Shown here piece after piece: positions 56,248 to 64,000 of a stretch of DNA of 64,000 nt (positions within the stretch are counted from its first letter, which is position 1; each line of letters starts with the position of its first letter). The DNA is from Sphingomonas hengshuiensis (GTDB lineage Bacteria; Pseudomonadota; Alphaproteobacteria; Sphingomonadales; Sphingomonadaceae): the NCBI GenBank assembly GCA_003240755.1, contig QFNF01000016.1, forward strand, positions 1-64,000, in the 5' to 3' direction. The notes below the pieces were generated by a model. It searched no databases. It had not been told where the DNA came from and was given only the letters and a program-made list of their open reading frames with translations. The translations under genes and the position numbers were made by a program.

Positions 56248-59200
56248 ATGGGTTTCCGCAACATATCGGCCTGGTCGATCCGCAATCCGGTGCCGCCGCT
56301 GGTCCTGTTCCTAGCACTGACGCTGGCGGGGATCGTCAGCTTCATGCGGATGGACGTGAACCAGGACCCGGACATCGAATTCCCGGTCGCGATCGTCGTC
56401 ATCAGCCAGCCCGGCGCCGCCCCCACCGAACTCGAAACGCAGGTGACGCAACGCGTCGAGGCCGCGGTGCGCGCGTTGCAGGGCATCGACCAGATCGAAT
56501 CGAGCGTCACCGAAGGCAGCTCCACCACCGTCATCCAGCTCGACATCGGCACCCCGATCGACCGGGCGGTCAACGACGTGCGCGAGGCGGTGAACCAAAT
56601 CCGCAGCCAGTTGCCCGACGGCATCCTCGAACCACAGGTCTATCGCGCCAACACCACCGATTCGGACATCGCGTCATGGACCGCGATCGCCGACGACATG
56701 ACCCCCGAGCAGTTGAGCTGGTACGTCGACAATACCGTCGCCAAGGAACTGCTGGCGATCGAGGGCATGGCGACGGTCGAGCGGGTCGGCGGCGTCGACC
56801 GCGAGATTCGCGTCACGCTCGACCCCGCACGGTTGCAGGCGCAGGGGCTGACCGCCAGCCAGGTCAACCAGGCGCTGCGCCAGGTCAATCTGAACGCGGC
56901 GGGCGGCCAGGCGGAAATCGCTGGGTCGCAGCAATCGGTGCGCGTGCTCGGCAATGCCGCCACCGCCTATGCCCTGTCGCAGACGCAGGTGCCGGTCGCC
57001 GGCGGGCGTTCGGTGCGGTTGGCCGACATTGCCGAGGTCCGCGACGCCTATGCCGAGCCGAAGAGCCGCGCCGAATATAACGGCCGCGCGGTTCTGGCAT
57101 TCGACATCAAGCGCGCGAAGGGCGCGTCGGACGTCACCGTATTCCACGAGGCCGAAAAGAGGCTCGCCGACCTGCAGAAGCGCAACCCGCAGGTCCGCTT
57201 CGCGCTGCTGTCCAACTCGGTCAAGTTCACCGAGGCCCAGTACGAATCGGCGATGCATGCGATGATCGAGGGGGCGTTCCTCGCCATCATCGTCGTGTTC
57301 ATCTTTCTGCGCGACTGGCGCGCGACGCTGATCTCCGCGCTTGCCATCCCGTTGTCCGCGATCCCGGCCTTCTGGTTCATGGAGATGATGGGCTTCACCC
57401 TCAACCAGATGACGCTGCTGGCGCTCAGCCTGGTCGCGGGCGTGCTGGTCGACGATGCGATCGTGGAGATCGAGAATATCGTCCGCCACATGCGCATGGG
57501 CAAATCCGCCTATCAGGCATCGATCGACGCGGCGGACGAGATCGGCATCGCCGTGCTGGCGACGACGATGGCGATCGTCGCCGTCTTCCTGCCCGTAGGG
57601 TTGATGCCCGGCATTTCGGGCCAGTTCTTCAAGAATTTCGGCCTGACCGTCGTTGCCTCGGTGCTGATGAGCCTTGCCGTCGCACGGCTCATCACGCCGA
57701 TGATCGCCGCCTATTTCCTCAAGGCCCACGGGTCGGCCAGCCATGGCGAGGGCTGGCTGATGGACCGGTACATGGGCGTGCTGCGCTGGACGCTGCGCCA
57801 CCGCTGGTCGACCGTGGTCGGCGCCTTCGCCGCGCTGGTGCTGACCGTCGTCATGTTCATGGTCCTGCCACAGACGTTCCAGCCGCCGCAGGATCGCGAC
57901 CGGGTGACTGCCAGCATCGAAATGGTGCCCGGCACCACGCTGGAACAGACCGCCGCCGTCGTGAAGCGCGTCGAGACGCTGTTGCAGGCACAGCCGCTGG
58001 TCAGGTCGGTCTATTCGTCGAGCTATGCCGGCAATGGCCGCGTCACCGCCGAACTGATCGACAAGCCGAGCTTTGGCGAGCGCGTCCGCCACAGCTTGGG
58101 CCTGCTCGACGATGCGTCCTATGATGCGATGCGTTCGGTCAAGAGCACCGAGTTCGAACGCGGCCTCGCGCCGCAGCTTGCCGCGATACCCGATGCGCGG
58201 GTGTCGTTTCGGTCGCAGTTCGGCTGGGGCGGCAGCAGCCGCGACCTGTCGGTCACGCTGGGCGGCGACGATCCGGTCAAGCTGAACGAGACCGCGAACC
58301 AACTGGTCAAGGAGATGGAGAAGCTGCCGATGATCGTCGCGCCGCGGGTGTCGGGCGACCTGAAGCGGCCGGAAATCATCATCCGCCCGCGCAGCGACCT
58401 CGCCGCCAGCCTGGGCGTGACGACCGCTGCGCTGTCGGGGGCGATCCGTATCGCGACGCTGGGCGACATCGACCAGAACAGCGCACGCTTCTCGCTCAAC
58501 GACCGGCAGATCCCGATCCGGGTCGCGTTGTCGCGCGATGCGCGCTCGCGCCTGTCGACGATCAAGAACCTGCCGGTGCCGACCGCGAGCGGCGGATCGG
58601 TGCCGCTGTCGGTGGTCGCCGATATCGGTTTTGGCGCCGGCCCGACCAAGATCGACCGTATCAACCAGCAGCGCCGTCTGGTCGTCGGTGCCGATCTGGC
58701 CCCCGGCGTCGTGACCGGCGTCGCGCAAAAGGCGATCCACGACCTGCCGACCATGCGGAACCTGCCGCTGGGCGTCACCGAACTGACCGTCGGTCAGGCG
58801 AAGTGGCAGAATGAAATGATCCAGAATTTCATCGTCGCGGTGATTTCCGGCATTCTGCTCGTCTTCGGCGTGCTGGTGCTGCTCTACAAGCGGGTGATGC
58901 CGCCGTTCGTGAACATGGGGTCGCTGTTGCTGGCGCCGCTGGGCGGGTTGCTGGCGCTGTGGGTGACGGGCAATCCGATCTCGATGCCGGTCTATATCGG
59001 GCTGCTGATGCTGCTTGGCATCGTCGCCAAGAACTCGATCCTGCTGATCGACTTCGCGCTGGAGGAGATGGAGAAGGGCGTCGACAAGGAAGTCGCGATC
59101 CTCGATGCCGGGCACAAGCGTGCCCAGCCGATCGTGATGACCACGGTCGCGATGGTCGCGGGGATGGTGCCGACCGCACTGGCGCTGTCCGGCGATGCAT

Positions 59201-59448
59201 CGTCCCGCGCGCCGATGGGCGTCACCGTGATCGGCGGCCTGACGCTGTCCACGCTGCTGACGCTGCTGATCGTACCGGGCGCCTTCAGCCTCGCGGTCGG
59301 GCTGGAACGCTGGATCGGCCCGCGGCTGTCGCGGCGGCTGCTGACCTATCGTCCCGGCGACGCCGACGGGCTGGCGATCGACCACAGGCCCGGCGGGCCG
59401 CTGCCGCCGCCGGGGGACGGGCGCAAGTCGCTGCCTGCGGCGGAATAG
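56248..59448 (+). CDS. RND efflux permease (HAE-type, ACR_tran family)
   Basis: A 1066-residue inner-membrane trimeric pump with 12 helices and two large periplasmic loops. The N-terminus SAWSIRNPVPPLVLFLAL, the helix 4 proton relay GVLVDDAIVEIENI (Asp pair near residues 405-406), and the second-half GIVAKNSILLIDFALEE are standard RND features. Vicinal PDIEFPVAIV and GAAPTELE are near the start as in MdtB/AcrB relatives. AAGGAA precedes ATG 56248, and only four bases separate it from the adaptor stop. Confidence 0.95.
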   Translation: MGFRNISAWSIRNPVPPLVLFLALTLAGIVSFMRMDVNQDPDIEFPVAIVVISQPGAAPTELETQVTQRVEAAVRALQGIDQIESSVTEGSSTTVIQLDIGTPIDRAVNDVREAVNQIRSQLPDGILEPQVYRANTTDSDIASWTAIADDMTPEQLSWYVDNTVAKELLAIEGMATVERVGGVDREIRVTLDPARLQAQGLTASQVNQALRQVNLNAAGGQAEIAGSQQSVRVLGNAATAYALSQTQVPVAGGRSVRLADIAEVRDAYAEPKSRAEYNGRAVLAFDIKRAKGASDVTVFHEAEKRLADLQKRNPQVRFALLSNSVKFTEAQYESAMHAMIEGAFLAIIVVFIFLRDWRATLISALAIPLSAIPAFWFMEMMGFTLNQMTLLALSLVAGVLVDDAIVEIENIVRHMRMGKSAYQASIDAADEIGIAVLATTMAIVAVFLPVGLMPGISGQFFKNFGLTVVASVLMSLAVARLITPMIAAYFLKAHGSASHGEGWLMDRYMGVLRWTLRHRWSTVVGAFAALVLTVVMFMVLPQTFQPPQDRDRVTASIEMVPGTTLEQTAAVVKRVETLLQAQPLVRSVYSSSYAGNGRVTAELIDKPSFGERVRHSLGLLDDASYDAMRSVKSTEFERGLAPQLAAIPDARVSFRSQFGWGGSSRDLSVTLGGDDPVKLNETANQLVKEMEKLPMIVAPRVSGDLKRPEIIIRPRSDLAASLGVTTAALSGAIRIATLGDIDQNSARFSLNDRQIPIRVALSRDARSRLSTIKNLPVPTASGGSVPLSVVADIGFGAGPTKIDRINQQRRLVVGADLAPGVVTGVAQKAIHDLPTMRNLPLGVTELTVGQAKWQNEMIQNFIVAVISGILLVFGVLVLLYKRVMPPFVNMGSLLLAPLGGLLALWVTGNPISMPVYIGLLMLLGIVAKNSILLIDFALEEMEKGVDKEVAILDAGHKRAQPIVMTTVAMVAGMVPTALALSGDASSRAPMGVTVIGGLTLSTLLTLLIVPGAFSLAVGLERWIGPRLSRRLLTYRPGDADGLAIDHRPGGPLPPPGDGRKSLPAAE

Positions 59449-59490
59449 CCCGCCCCACGCCATTGAACTTTCCCCGCGCCCGGTGATTGT

Positions 59491-59514
59491 TTCGGGGATG
59501 ACATTATCCCCGAA
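59491..59514 (+). promoter_or_regulatory. Hairpin enclosing the DUF445 start codon
   Basis: TTCGGGGAT (59491-59499), loop GACATT, ATCCCCGAA (59506-59514): nine perfect pairs. The ATG at 59498-59500 lies at the end of the left stem and the GGGG that could serve as ribosome site is paired, so translation initiation may be structurally controlled. Confidence 0.5.
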
Positions 59515-60763
59515 CATCGCCCGCGGTGGCGATGCGGTTCCCGCACCGCTTCGCCGCATGCGCCGCGTCGCCACCTTCATGCTCGTGGCGATGGCGGCGC
59601 TGTTCCTGTTGTCGCGGCGCCTGGAAGGGGGGCATCCCGCCTGGGGCTTCGTACAGGCCTTTGCCGAGGCGGCGATGGTCGGGGGGCTGGCCGACTGGTT
59701 CGCCGTTACCGCACTGTTCCGCCATCCGCTGGGCCTGCCCATCCCGCATACTGCGATCATTCCGCGCAACAAGGACCGGATCGGCGACACGCTGGCGGTG
59801 TTCCTGCGCGACAATTTCCTGACCGCGCACGTTGTCGCGCGGCGGATGCACCGGGTCGATGCGGCCGGCGCGGCGGGTAGATGGCTGGCCGATCCGGCGG
59901 GCCGCAGCGGACGGTTGCGCCACGGCGCGTCGCGGCTTGCGGTCAACGTCCTCGAGGGGCTGGACCCCGACCAGTTCGGAACGATGGTACGCGGCGCGCT
60001 CGCCAACCGGTTGCGCGCGATGCAGGTGTCGCCCTCGCTCGGCCGGACGCTGGAGGCCGCGATCGCCGACGACCGGCATCTGCCGCTGGTCGATGCCATC
60101 ATCCGCTGGACCTCCAAGACGCTCGACGCCAATGACGACCTCGTTCGCGCGATGGTCCAGAAGCGCGCCGGCGCGGTGCTGCGCTGGACCGGGCTGGACG
60201 AGACGCTGGCGACGTCGGTGGTAAACGGGCTGCACAAGATGCTGGCCGAGGTCGCCGAGGACCCCGCCCATCCCTTGCGCGCCAAGGCGAACGAAGGGCT
60301 GGCGCTGCTGGCGCACGATCTGCAGCATTCCAGCGAGATGCAGGCGAAGGTCGAGCGGGTGAAGAACGAGCTGATCGACAATCCGGCGCTGGCCGGGTGG
60401 TGGATGGGCGTGTGGGAAAAGATCCGTGGCGGCATGCTGAACGCCGCGCGCAACCCCGACCGGGCGCTGGCCGGGCCGATCGGCGATGCGCTGCGCCAGC
60501 TCGGCCAGACGCTCCAGTCCGATCCCGTGCTGAAGGCCAAGGTCAACCGCTTCGCCCGCCGCGCGGTGGTGGGGGCGGTGGCGGATTATGGCGACGGCAT
60601 CGTCCGGCTGGTGTCGGACACGGTGCGCGGCTGGGATGCACGGACGATCACCGGGCGGCTGGAAAACGCGGTCGGGCGCGACCTGCAGTTCATCCGCATC
60701 AACGGGACGCTGGTCGGTGGCACGGTCGGGCTGGCGATCCATGTGGTGGACATGTGGCTGTAG
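59498..60763 (+). CDS. DUF445 membrane-associated protein
   Basis: A 421-residue protein with a membrane segment (about residues 29-45) and the DUF445 signature VGGLADWFAVTALFRHPLGLPIPHTAIIPRNKDRIG (conserved from about residue 62). Helical repeats follow, and a hydrophobic C-terminus (GGTVGLAIHVVDMW). DUF445/YjiN proteins are inner-membrane proteins of unknown function. GTG 59483 is an alternative start; ATG 59498 has FCGGGG-like GGGG only and lies in a hairpin. Confidence 0.85.
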   Translation: MTLSPNIARGGDAVPAPLRRMRRVATFMLVAMAALFLLSRRLEGGHPAWGFVQAFAEAAMVGGLADWFAVTALFRHPLGLPIPHTAIIPRNKDRIGDTLAVFLRDNFLTAHVVARRMHRVDAAGAAGRWLADPAGRSGRLRHGASRLAVNVLEGLDPDQFGTMVRGALANRLRAMQVSPSLGRTLEAAIADDRHLPLVDAIIRWTSKTLDANDDLVRAMVQKRAGAVLRWTGLDETLATSVVNGLHKMLAEVAEDPAHPLRAKANEGLALLAHDLQHSSEMQAKVERVKNELIDNPALAGWWMGVWEKIRGGMLNAARNPDRALAGPIGDALRQLGQTLQSDPVLKAKVNRFARRAVVGAVADYGDGIVRLVSDTVRGWDARTITGRLENAVGRDLQFIRINGTLVGGTVGLAIHVVDMWL

Positions 60764-60901
60764 GGGGGAGCGGCTTCGCTTCCCCGTGTGCGGGGCGCCG
60801 GAACGCAGCCTTGCGACGGTTGCGCCGGACCGCGGCGACCGCCTGCCGATCGTTTCGCCCCCGTGCCTTGAGCGCCGCGCCGGCTGCGCTATAGGCGGGC
60901 G

Positions 60902-61564
60902 ATGGTTCGCCTTTCGTTCGCCGGCCGCGCTTTCGATGCCCTGTCCGCCGGTGCACTATACTGGCCGGAACGGCGCGCATTGCTGCTTGCCGACCTGCAT
61001 TTCGAAAAGGCGAGCTGGTACGCGCAGTTCGGGCAGATGCTGCCCCCCTACGACACGCTGGAGACGCTGGCGGGGATCGAGGCGGTGGTGGCACGGACCC
61101 GGCCGGCGGAAATCTGGTGCCTGGGCGACAGTTTCCACGACGTCGGCGGGTGCGACCGGTTGTCGCAGGAAGCACAGGCGCGGTTGCGCGTGCTTACCGG
61201 CAGCGCCGACTGGACGTGGATCACCGGCAATCACGACCGGGTCGTCGCCGATCATTGCGGCGGGCGGGTGGTCGATGAGGCCGTGGTCGACGGACTGGTG
61301 CTCCGTCACGAGGCCGATCCGGGCGAGACCCGAGCGGAACTGTCAGGGCATTTCCATCCCAAGCTGCGGTTGAAGCTGCGGGGCCGCGGGGTGTCGCGAC
61401 GGTGTTTCGTGGCGACGGCGACAAAGCTGATCCTGCCGGCATTCGGGTCGCTGACCGGCGGGCTGGATGCGCAGCATCCGGAGATCGTGCGGGCGGTCGG
61501 CGGCGGGGCGGAAGCGCTGATCGCGCTGGAGGACCGGTTGTTGCGGTTCAAACTGGCGGCATAA
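60902..61564 (+). CDS. pdeM: Ligase-associated DNA damage response endonuclease PdeM
   Basis: A 220-residue calcineurin-like metallophosphoesterase of the PdeM group. LLLADLHFEKASWYAQFG, LPPYDTLETL, CLGDSFHD, ITGNHDR and SGHFHPK are the five metal-binding motifs in order. Characterised homologues are often encoded with a DNA ligase, an exonuclease and an Lhr-like helicase for DNA repair; none of these is in this window. ATG 60902; ATG at 60902 follows GGCGGGCG without a good ribosome site. Confidence 0.9.
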   Translation: MVRLSFAGRAFDALSAGALYWPERRALLLADLHFEKASWYAQFGQMLPPYDTLETLAGIEAVVARTRPAEIWCLGDSFHDVGGCDRLSQEAQARLRVLTGSADWTWITGNHDRVVADHCGGRVVDEAVVDGLVLRHEADPGETRAELSGHFHPKLRLKLRGRGVSRRCFVATATKLILPAFGSLTGGLDAQHPEIVRAVGGGAEALIALEDRLLRFKLAA

Positions 61565-61588
61565 GGCCATATGCCGCACCAGACGCCC

Positions 61589-61602
61589 CCCGCGCAGGCG
61601 GG
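61589..61602. repeat. Single degenerate REP-like palindrome
   Basis: CCCGC, loop GCAG, GCGGG, in the 62-base gap between the convergent pdeM and zinc-ribbon genes. The loop and stem match the REP doublets, but the flanking CGTCAT and TCCA are not preserved. Confidence 0.4.
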
Positions 61603-61626
61603 AACAGGGGGCCGGGGGGCGAACCG

Positions 61627-62457
61627 CTACAGCCCCGAGGCGAAGCTCAGTTCGAGCTCCTTCGCATTGGCCGGCACGTCGAGCGCGGCGCTGTTGAACG
61701 TCAGGCTGCCGCTCGGGCCGATCGCGCGCGTCTGCGGCTTGATCGTCCAGCTATAGACTTCGCGGTTCTGGCTGTCCTTGAGCACCGCGCGGATATCGGG
61801 AATGCGCTGGCGCGCGCCGGTTTCGTTGATGATCCGCCCCGACACCGCGAACAGTTCGTTGCCGCTCGACAACAGCCGCCGTTCCGGGGTGTTGATCGCG
61901 AATTTGAGCGCGCTGTCGGCGCCGGATGCGACCGACAGGCCCAGTTGCTCGGCGATGCCCGGCGTACCGGTGTAGAGGATGCCGCCGCACGCCGCGAGCA
62001 TCGCGACACCCGCCGCGACCGCCATCGCCGTGCGGCGGCGCGCGGGGTTGCGGCGCGGTACGAACGGCGCCTGGTGCGCAAAGGCGTTGATCGGTTCGCC
62101 ACGCTCGGCGCGCTCCGCCTCCGGATCGACATAGCGGCGCGGTTCGGCCGTCCGGGTGCGCAACGGCGCGGCGCGCGGCGCTTCGGCATAGGGGGTGTCG
62201 GCATGGGGGGTGTCGGCGGACGCGTCGCCCGGTACCGGGCGGGCGCGCGGCGCCCCGGCGTCGGCCATCGCCGGCTGTGCGACGCGGGCCGGTTCGGGCG
62301 GCGGAGTCACCGCGGCGGTGGTGCCGAGATCGAGCATCGCCGGCGGCTGGAACCAGCTATGCCGGCATCCTGCACAGCGCACCGTGCGCCCCGCCGGCCC
62401 GATCGCCGCATCGGCGACCAGATAGCGCATATGGCATTGCGTACATTCGAGGATCAT
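61627..62457 (-). CDS. MJ0042/zinc-ribbon protein with DUF3426-like C-terminal domain
   Basis: A 276-residue membrane protein. The N-terminal zinc ribbon ILECTQCHMRYLV ... VRCAGCRHSW has four cysteines (MJ0042 motif). A Pro/Ala-rich linker leads to one transmembrane helix (about residues 143-163, AMAVAAGVAMLAACGG), and the extracytoplasmic C-terminal part (FAVSGRIINETGARQRIPDI) resembles DUF3426. It is divergent from ftsEX, the usual neighbour in alphaproteobacteria, suggesting a link with cell division. ATG 62457. Confidence 0.88.
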   Translation of the reverse strand: MILECTQCHMRYLVADAAIGPAGRTVRCAGCRHSWFQPPAMLDLGTTAAVTPPPEPARVAQPAMADAGAPRARPVPGDASADTPHADTPYAEAPRAAPLRTRTAEPRRYVDPEAERAERGEPINAFAHQAPFVPRRNPARRRTAMAVAAGVAMLAACGGILYTGTPGIAEQLGLSVASGADSALKFAINTPERRLLSSGNELFAVSGRIINETGARQRIPDIRAVLKDSQNREVYSWTIKPQTRAIGPSGSLTFNSAALDVPANAKELELSFASGL

Positions 62458-62638
62458 CGCGTCCCCTGCCCCCCGGATGGGTCGCGCCGGGCCGCCGGTG
62501 CGGGGCCAACTGGGCACGACGATTACCGCATTGAATCTACGGCGGACCGGGCGTCGATGGCAAGGCGCGATTGCGTGGCGCTTGAGACAATCGCGGCCAT
62601 GTGCGATGGGCGGAGGACCGGTGGAAGCAAGGGCGTTC

Positions 62639-63340
62639 GTGGCCAGCATCGTTCAGTTCGAAAATGTCGGCCTGCGCTATGGCCAGGGGCCGGAAACGCT
62701 GAGCGACGTCAGCTTTTCGCTGCACGCCGGCACCTTTCATTTTCTCATCGGCCCATCGGGCGCGGGCAAGACGTCGTTGCTGCGCCTGCTCTATCTGTCG
62801 CAACGGCCGAGCCGTGGCGTGATCCGGCTGTTCGGTGAGGATATGGTGACGTCGCCGCGCCGGCGGTTGCCGGGGTTCCGCCGACGGATCGGCGTGGTGT
62901 TCCAGGATTTCCGGCTGGTTCCCCATCTGTCGGCACGCGACAATATCGCGCTGCCGCTGCGCGTCGCCGGCATGCCCGAGGACGATATCGCCGAGCCGGT
63001 GGGGGAAATGCTCGCCTGGGTCGGGCTGACCGATCGCGCCGATGCCCGCCCGCCGACATTGTCGGGCGGCGAGCAGCAGCGGGTGGCGATCGCGCGCGCG
63101 GTCATCAACCGGCCCGAAATCCTTGTCGCCGACGAACCTACCGGCAATGTCGATCCCGACATGGCGGAACGGCTGCTGAAACTGTTCGCGTCGCTCAACC
63201 GCCTCGGCACGACGGTCGTGATGGCGACGCACGACCATCACCTGCTCGACCGCGTGCCCGAGGCCCGCCTGATGCGGCTGGAGCGCGGGCGGCTGGCGGA
63301 TACGACCGGTATGCCGCGCCACCCCCCGGCGACGCCATGA
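62639..63340 (+). CDS. ftsE: Cell-division ATP-binding protein FtsE
   Basis: A 233-residue ABC ATPase that, with FtsX, drives septal murein hydrolases through EnvC-type activators. Walker A GPSGAGKTS near residue 37, signature LSGGEQQR, Walker B ILVADEPTGN and the H-loop MATHDHHLL are present. The family starts with M-x-I-V-x-F; GTG 62639 gives SIVQFENVGL with AAGGG five bases before. GTG 62621 (after GGAGG) and ATG 62606 are alternatives. Stop overlaps ftsX (ATGA). Confidence 0.93.
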   Translation: MASIVQFENVGLRYGQGPETLSDVSFSLHAGTFHFLIGPSGAGKTSLLRLLYLSQRPSRGVIRLFGEDMVTSPRRRLPGFRRRIGVVFQDFRLVPHLSARDNIALPLRVAGMPEDDIAEPVGEMLAWVGLTDRADARPPTLSGGEQQRVAIARAVINRPEILVADEPTGNVDPDMAERLLKLFASLNRLGTTVVMATHDHHLLDRVPEARLMRLERGRLADTTGMPRHPPATP

Positions 63341-64000
63341 CCCGGCGTGCGGGCGTGCAGCCGCTGCTCGACGATCGGCAGGGGCGCCGGGCGATGGTGT
63401 GGATCATGGCGATCATGATCTTCCTGACGACGCTGAGCGCCGCGCTCGGCCTGTCGACGCGCAATGCCGGCGGTACGCTCGACCGGCAACTGGCGGCGCG
63501 GCTGACGGTGCAGGTGATCGAGGGCGACGCGACGACGCGGGACGCGGAAACGGTTCGACTGCTCGCCCGGCTGAAGGCGTCGGCCGATGTCGTGCGGGCG
63601 GCCGAGGTCGATCGGGCGCGGCTGGTCGAATTGCTGCGGCCATGGCTGGGTGAGGCGGGGCTCGATGCCGATCTGCCGATGCCGGCGATGATCGATGTCG
63701 ATCTGGCGTCGGGCGACGACGCCGCGGTGGCGCGGGTCGAAGCGCTGGCGAAGAGCGTCGGTCCCGGCATCCGTGTCGATCGCCATGCGACATGGCTGGC
63801 CCCGGTGCGGGCGTTCGTCGGTGCGCTCGGCTGGACCGCGCTCGGCCTCGTGCTGGTGATGGCCAGCGCCACGGCGGCGGTCGTGCTGCTCGTGGCGCGC
63901 GCGGGGCTTGATACGCATCGCGGGACGATCGACATCTTGCACATGCTGGGTTCGACCGACCTTCAGATCGCGCGGCTGTTCCAGCGCCGCATCGGACAGG
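63337..64000 (+). CDS. ftsX: Cell-division permease FtsX, 3' end outside window
   Basis: About 221 N-terminal residues are visible. First helix at about residues 20-40 (MVWIMAIMIFLTTLSAALG), then a periplasmic loop rich in Asp/Glu, a second helix (about 165-187, LGLVLVMASATAAVVLLVA), and THRGTIDILHMLGSTD, a conserved cytosolic FtsX segment. ATG overlaps the ftsE stop. The last helices and stop lie beyond 64000. Confidence 0.92.
   Translation, partial: MTRRAGVQPLLDDRQGRRAMVWIMAIMIFLTTLSAALGLSTRNAGGTLDRQLAARLTVQVIEGDATTRDAETVRLLARLKASADVVRAAEVDRARLVELLRPWLGEAGLDADLPMPAMIDVDLASGDDAAVARVEALAKSVGPGIRVDRHATWLAPVRAFVGALGWTALGLVLVMASATAAVVLLVARAGLDTHRGTIDILHMLGSTDLQIARLFQRRIGQ

Noticed and set aside
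56674..60546. Long minus-strand open frame opposite the RND permease and DUF445 genes
   Set aside because: Shadow of GC-rich coding sequence on the other strand; repetitive Arg/Gln/His composition and no motif.

Overview
The window is GC-rich chromosomal DNA from an alphaproteobacterium, most likely Sphingomonadales (Sphingomonas or a close relative). The call rests on protein character and gene order: an mdh-sucD-sucA-sucB-lpdA TCA block, a nadD-rsfS-rlmH-envC-ctpA-dsbB-coq7 run, a CIRCE-controlled groESL operon, an orphan TonB-dependent receptor, an NDUFS4-like complex I accessory subunit, PhaR with a thiolase, and many tightly packed genes coupled by ATGA or GTGA overlaps. No rRNA, tRNA, CRISPR array, prophage or classical insertion sequence was seen.

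Layout. 1-8.0 kb: a glycosylation/osmolyte block (sucrose-phosphate synthase fused to its phosphatase, a GT2 enzyme, a MurG-like transferase, a sulfotransferase-like protein, a polytopic GT-C-like membrane protein) and a PiT phosphate transporter. 8.3-12.6 kb: a membrane-lipid operon (DUF2147, MprF/LpiA lysyl-phosphatidylglycerol synthase, VirJ/AcvB-like hydrolase). 12.7-19.0 kb: an EmrA-EmrB-NodT tripartite efflux operon, a convergent TetR regulator and a MATE transporter. 19.0-22.1 kb: groES-groEL, then a second DUF2147 protein and an NDUFS4-like protein on the minus strand. 22.3-30.8 kb: TCA-cycle genes, interrupted by a small GIY-YIG nuclease cassette between mdh and sucD. 31-34.8 kb: CpaF ATPase, an aspartyl-protease/PDZ protein, a small membrane protein and an exported methyltransferase. 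35-37.8 kb: polyhydroxyalkanoate genes. 38-41.4 kb: TonB-dependent receptor. 41.5-48.6 kb: proA and the nadD-to-coq7 run. 48.8-54.8 kb: hom, a 2OG-Fe(II) oxygenase, an MFS exporter, a small acidic protein/lipoprotein/thioesterase operon and a SIMPL protein. 55-64 kb: an RND efflux pair, DUF445, PdeM nuclease, a zinc-ribbon protein and ftsEX (ftsX runs off the end).

The most notable points: (1) the GIY-YIG gene is framed by a perfect 30-bp inverted repeat whose arms are themselves palindromes of the same design as REP-like elements scattered elsewhere in the window, which suggests a GIY-YIG nuclease/REP mobile unit; (2) groEL and sucB (odhB) each carry an internal frame-changing deletion, with the conserved C-terminal tail still present in another frame. 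Both genes are normally indispensable, so these may be assembly errors, but real lesions would be remarkable; (3) several dyads and hairpins sit at likely control points: CIRCE before groES, a promoter/operator dyad before the RND operon, tandem hairpins between sucD and sucA, and a hairpin enclosing the DUF445 start codon.
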